Assembly (NCBI RefSeq): GCF_004000275.1
Contig: NZ_RCIP01000001.1
Span: 984,749-1,048,748, forward strand
Direction of reading: 5' to 3'
DNA: 64,000 bases
Source: Saccharospirillum alexandrii
Lineage (GTDB): Bacteria > Pseudomonadota > Gammaproteobacteria > Pseudomonadales > Natronospirillaceae
The position numbers were made by a program, and so were the translations under genes. The notes beneath the pieces were generated by a model. That model searched no databases. It saw only the letters and a program-made list of their open reading frames with translations, and had not been told where the DNA came from. This document shows, in pieces, positions 61,834 through 64,000 of the stretch. Position 1 is the stretch's first letter; each line of letters opens with the position of its first letter.

Positions 61834-62835
61834 ATGACAGCGCAGACATCCAGCCACCCGTGGCGGAAACTCAAGCTCAACCTGAGCCATCGCCTGGCCG
61901 ACATCAACCCGGTGCAATGGCTGACATCACTGCTGTTACCCGTGACCGGCATTGTTGTCTTTCTGATGCTGTGGCACGTTGGTGCCAGCCAAATCAATAC
62001 GTCGCTGGGCACCTTTCCGGGCCCGGTCGATGTGGTGGAACAGAGCCAGTCACTGTGGCAGGGCCATGTGGCCGAACGGGAAAAAGAAACCGCCTTCTAC
62101 CAGCGCCAGGAAGACCGCAACGCCGCGCGCATGGCCGATGACCCAAGCTACAGCCCAACCATCCACAGTTACCCGGGCAAGGCGACCTTCATCGATCAGA
62201 TTGTTACCAGCCTGGTCACGGTACTCGCCGGCTTTCTGGTGTCGAGTGTGATCGCCATTCCCTGTGGGATCATCATCGGTCTGTCTCGTTCGACCTATCA
62301 GGCCGTCAATCCGATCATCCAGATTTTCAAGCCCGTATCGCCCCTGGCCTGGCTGCCACTGGTGACCATGGTGGTCAGTGCGGTGTATGTATCTGACGAC
62401 CCGATGTTCGAGAAATCCTTCATCACTTCGCTGTTCACCGTTACCCTTTGTTCGCTCTGGCCTACCTTGATCAACACCGCCGTGGGTGTAGCCAATATCG
62501 ATCGTGATTTATTGAACGTCAGTAAAGTTCTGCGGCTACCGACCTTCACCCACATTCGCAAAATCGTCATCCCCTCGGCGATTCCGATGATGTTTACCGG
62601 TTTGCGTGTGTCGCTGGGCATCGCCTGGATGGTGCTGATTGCCGCTGAAATGCTGGCGCAGAACCCGGGCCTGGGCAAATTCGTCTGGGATGAATTCCAG
62701 AACGGCAGTTCCGATTCACTCGGTCGCATCATGGTCGCGGTGCTGGCCATTGGCCTGATCGGCTATGCCCTCGACCGCATCATGCTGATGCTGCAACAGG
62801 CCGTCAGCTGGGACAAGACCAGCGAGCAACGCTGA
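61834..62835 (+). CDS. nrtB: Nitrate ABC transporter permease
   Basis: A 333-residue inner-membrane permease of the NrtB/SsuC type. An N-terminal helix, a periplasmic insertion with charged residues (about 70-115) and five further helices are visible; the EAA-like loop is in DLLNVSKVLRLPTFTHIRKIVIPSAIPMMFTGLR. ATG 61834 has AGGAG 6 to 7 bases upstream. It lies 68 bases after nrtA and 41 before the ATPase gene. Confidence 0.93.
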   Translation: MTAQTSSHPWRKLKLNLSHRLADINPVQWLTSLLLPVTGIVVFLMLWHVGASQINTSLGTFPGPVDVVEQSQSLWQGHVAEREKETAFYQRQEDRNAARMADDPSYSPTIHSYPGKATFIDQIVTSLVTVLAGFLVSSVIAIPCGIIIGLSRSTYQAVNPIIQIFKPVSPLAWLPLVTMVVSAVYVSDDPMFEKSFITSLFTVTLCSLWPTLINTAVGVANIDRDLLNVSKVLRLPTFTHIRKIVIPSAIPMMFTGLRVSLGIAWMVLIAAEMLAQNPGLGKFVWDEFQNGSSDSLGRIMVAVLAIGLIGYALDRIMLMLQQAVSWDKTSEQR

Positions 62836-62876
62836 ACCCAAACAACCCGAATTTTTTACGCGTCAGGAGATTAAAC

Positions 62877-63725
62877 ATGACCCAGACACATCTCGAATTG
62901 AGTGGCGTCGGAATCGACTTCCCGACCCCAAAGGGGCCTTTCACAGCCCTCAGCAACGTCAATTTGAAAGTGCGCGACGGTGAATTTGTTTCACTGATCG
63001 GGCACTCCGGTTGCGGCAAGAGTACCGTACTCAACATTGTCGCCGGCTTGCACCAGGCAACCCGTGGTGGCGTGTTACTCAACGGCAAGGAAGTCAATGA
63101 GCCCGGCCCGGAACGTGCTGTGGTTTTTCAAAACCACAGTCTGCTGCCCTGGCTCACTGCCTGGGAAAACGTGGAGCTGGCGGTTAAACGCGTGTTCGGC
63201 AAAACCAAAAGCCGGGCCGAACTGAAAGACTGGATTGCCCATAACCTGGAGCTGGTACACATGGGCCACGCCATGCACAAGCGCCCCGGTGAAATCTCCG
63301 GCGGCATGAAGCAGCGGGTCGGCATTGCGAGGGCACTGGCGATGCAGCCCAGCGTGCTGTTGCTTGACGAACCCTTTGGCGCGCTCGACGCCCTGACCCG
63401 CGCCCACCTCCAAGATTCGCTGATGGACATTCAGGCACAGCTGGGCACAACGGTGATTATGATCACTCACGATGTCGACGAAGCCGTGCTGCTGTCAGAC
63501 CGCATCGTGATGATGACCAATGGTCCCTCGGCAACGGTCGGTCAGATTCTGGACGTGGATCTTGAGCGCCCACGCAACCGCCTGGCACTGGCCGACGATG
63601 GTCACTACAACCATTTACGCTCTGAAGTGCTGACATTTCTGTACGAAAAACAACGCAAGATCGAACCGATTTCATCACGGGCAACGGCGACCACTCAGGC
63701 AAAAAAGAATACCGAAGTGGCCTGA
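62877..63725 (+). CDS. nrtC: Nitrate ABC transporter ATP-binding protein
   Basis: A 282-residue ATPase with Walker [11 protein letters not shown]-loop [13 protein letters not shown], signature [14 protein letters not shown] and Walker [12 protein letters not shown]. It lacks the NrtA-like C-terminal domain of cyanobacterial NrtC and so resembles NrtD in form; one gene product presumably makes the homodimer. AGGAG precedes the ATG by 7 bases. A strong terminator follows the stop, so the nitrate reductase genes are not in this operon. Confidence 0.92.
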   Translation: MTQTHLELSGVGIDFPTPKGPFTALSNVNLKVRDGEFVSLIGHSGCGKSTVLNIVAGLHQATRGGVLLNGKEVNEPGPERAVVFQNHSLLPWLTAWENVELAVKRVFGKTKSRAELKDWIAHNLELVHMGHAMHKRPGEISGGMKQRVGIARALAMQPSVLLLDEPFGALDALTRAHLQDSLMDIQAQLGTTVIMITHDVDEAVLLSDRIVMMTNGPSATVGQILDVDLERPRNRLALADDGHYNHLRSEVLTFLYEKQRKIEPISSRATATTQAKKNTEVA

Positions 63726-63734
63726 TCGCTTTTT

Positions 63735-63779
63735 AATAAAGAGGGTGCAAAACACACCCTCTTTATTGATCTATTTTTT
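63735..63779 (+). terminator. Terminator of nrtABC
   Basis: A perfect 13-bp stem AATAAAGAGGGTG with CACCCTCTTTATT, loop of 7, followed by GATCTA and six T (63774-63779). It ends the nrt operon. Confidence 0.9.
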
Positions 63780-64000
63780 AACAACACCTCCGACTTGCCA
63801 GAACAAATACCCCATCATTCCACCTGCTTCTGTTATTTCCTTACGGTTTAACAGGCAGTATTGCCCACCACAGCACGCATCGGTCATCAGGCTGTTACTG
63901 AGCAACAAAGCTGACCTGTCGGGCAGGCCCGGGTGCCAGCGTCGCCATTGGAGAAGCATACCGAGGGGTGATAGCGTAAAGGCCTTCACTCACTCCCGAA
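63780..64000. other. Window end without a supported gene
   Basis: About 220 bases. A 72-codon frame on the minus strand (63771-63989) begins inside the terminator region and has no recognisable family, so I do not call it. The stretch may be the leader of the next gene. Confidence 0.5.

Noticed and set aside
63771-63989. 72-codon frame on the minus strand at the window end.
   Set aside because: It ends within the nrt terminator region, lacks a clear ribosome site and shows no family features.

Overview
The window looks like a chromosomal stretch of a marine or halophilic gammaproteobacterium, probably of the Oceanospirillales type (a Saccharospirillum- or Reinekea-like organism would fit, but the sequence alone does not prove this). 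The reasons are a moderately high GC content, type II secretion genes beside a vibriolysin-like exoprotease, a sigma-32 groES promoter, and many sodium- or osmolyte-linked systems (NhaD antiporter, BCCT betaine-type carrier, PutP). No tRNA, rRNA, insertion sequence, phage gene or CRISPR array was recognised. Genes are densely packed, and several are linked by 1 to 4 base stop/start overlaps.

Layout. 0-4.3 kb: a stand-alone NIF3/YqfO-like gene, then the type II secretion operon gspN-gspC-gspD. 4.5-6.6 kb: groES-groEL with a sigma-32 promoter. 6.8-9.4 kb: a cNMP/CBS/nucleotidyltransferase protein coupled to a DEDDh exonuclease. 9.7-14.7 kb: a response regulator with a degenerate GGDEF domain, a PanE-like reductase, an orphan sensor kinase, a cobalamin adenosyltransferase and a small unknown gene. 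15.1-20.8 kb: gcvH-gcvP-gcvR (no gcvT) followed by a convergent BCCT transporter. 21.2-26.9 kb: an ABC exporter, an orphan sugar-type binding protein, DUF2164, murI and alanine dehydrogenase. 27.1-32.2 kb: a LacI-type repressor, a palindromic operator, then galT-galK-galM. 32.3-39.5 kb: trhO, a small exported protein, a hydrolase, a DUF2868/DUF3482 GTPase pair, a lone CBM48 protein and an EEP-fold enzyme. 39.5-46.9 kb: divergent ppsA/ppsR, an M4 metalloprotease and Cfa. 47-51 kb: AEC transporter, DUF998 protein, nhaD and an AhpD-like protein. 51.3-57.2 kb: putP, putA and an AraC-type regulator. 57.5-63.7 kb: nitrate sensing and uptake, nasT-nasS, two small unknown genes, nrtA-nrtB-nrtC.

Regulatory logic. 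Nitrate uptake appears to be controlled twice. Good sigma-54 promoters stand before both nasT and nrtA. The nrtA leader carries a hairpin, an overlapping ANTAR-like hexaloop hairpin and a strong intrinsic terminator, as expected for NasS/NasT antitermination. The galactose genes are controlled by a LacI-family repressor whose likely TTG start is usually missed. Proline use (putA/putP) probably answers to the AraC-type protein upstream of putA.

The most unusual feature is a family of six intergenic palindromic repeats (R1-R6). Four are exactly 109 bp and two exactly 195 bp. All share a well conserved core, but each copy has its own pair of 28-base arms, and the two arms of a copy are complementary to each other. 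By hand count, all 16 transition-type differences between paired arms become G.U pairs on the same element strand, which suggests the elements are kept as structured RNA.
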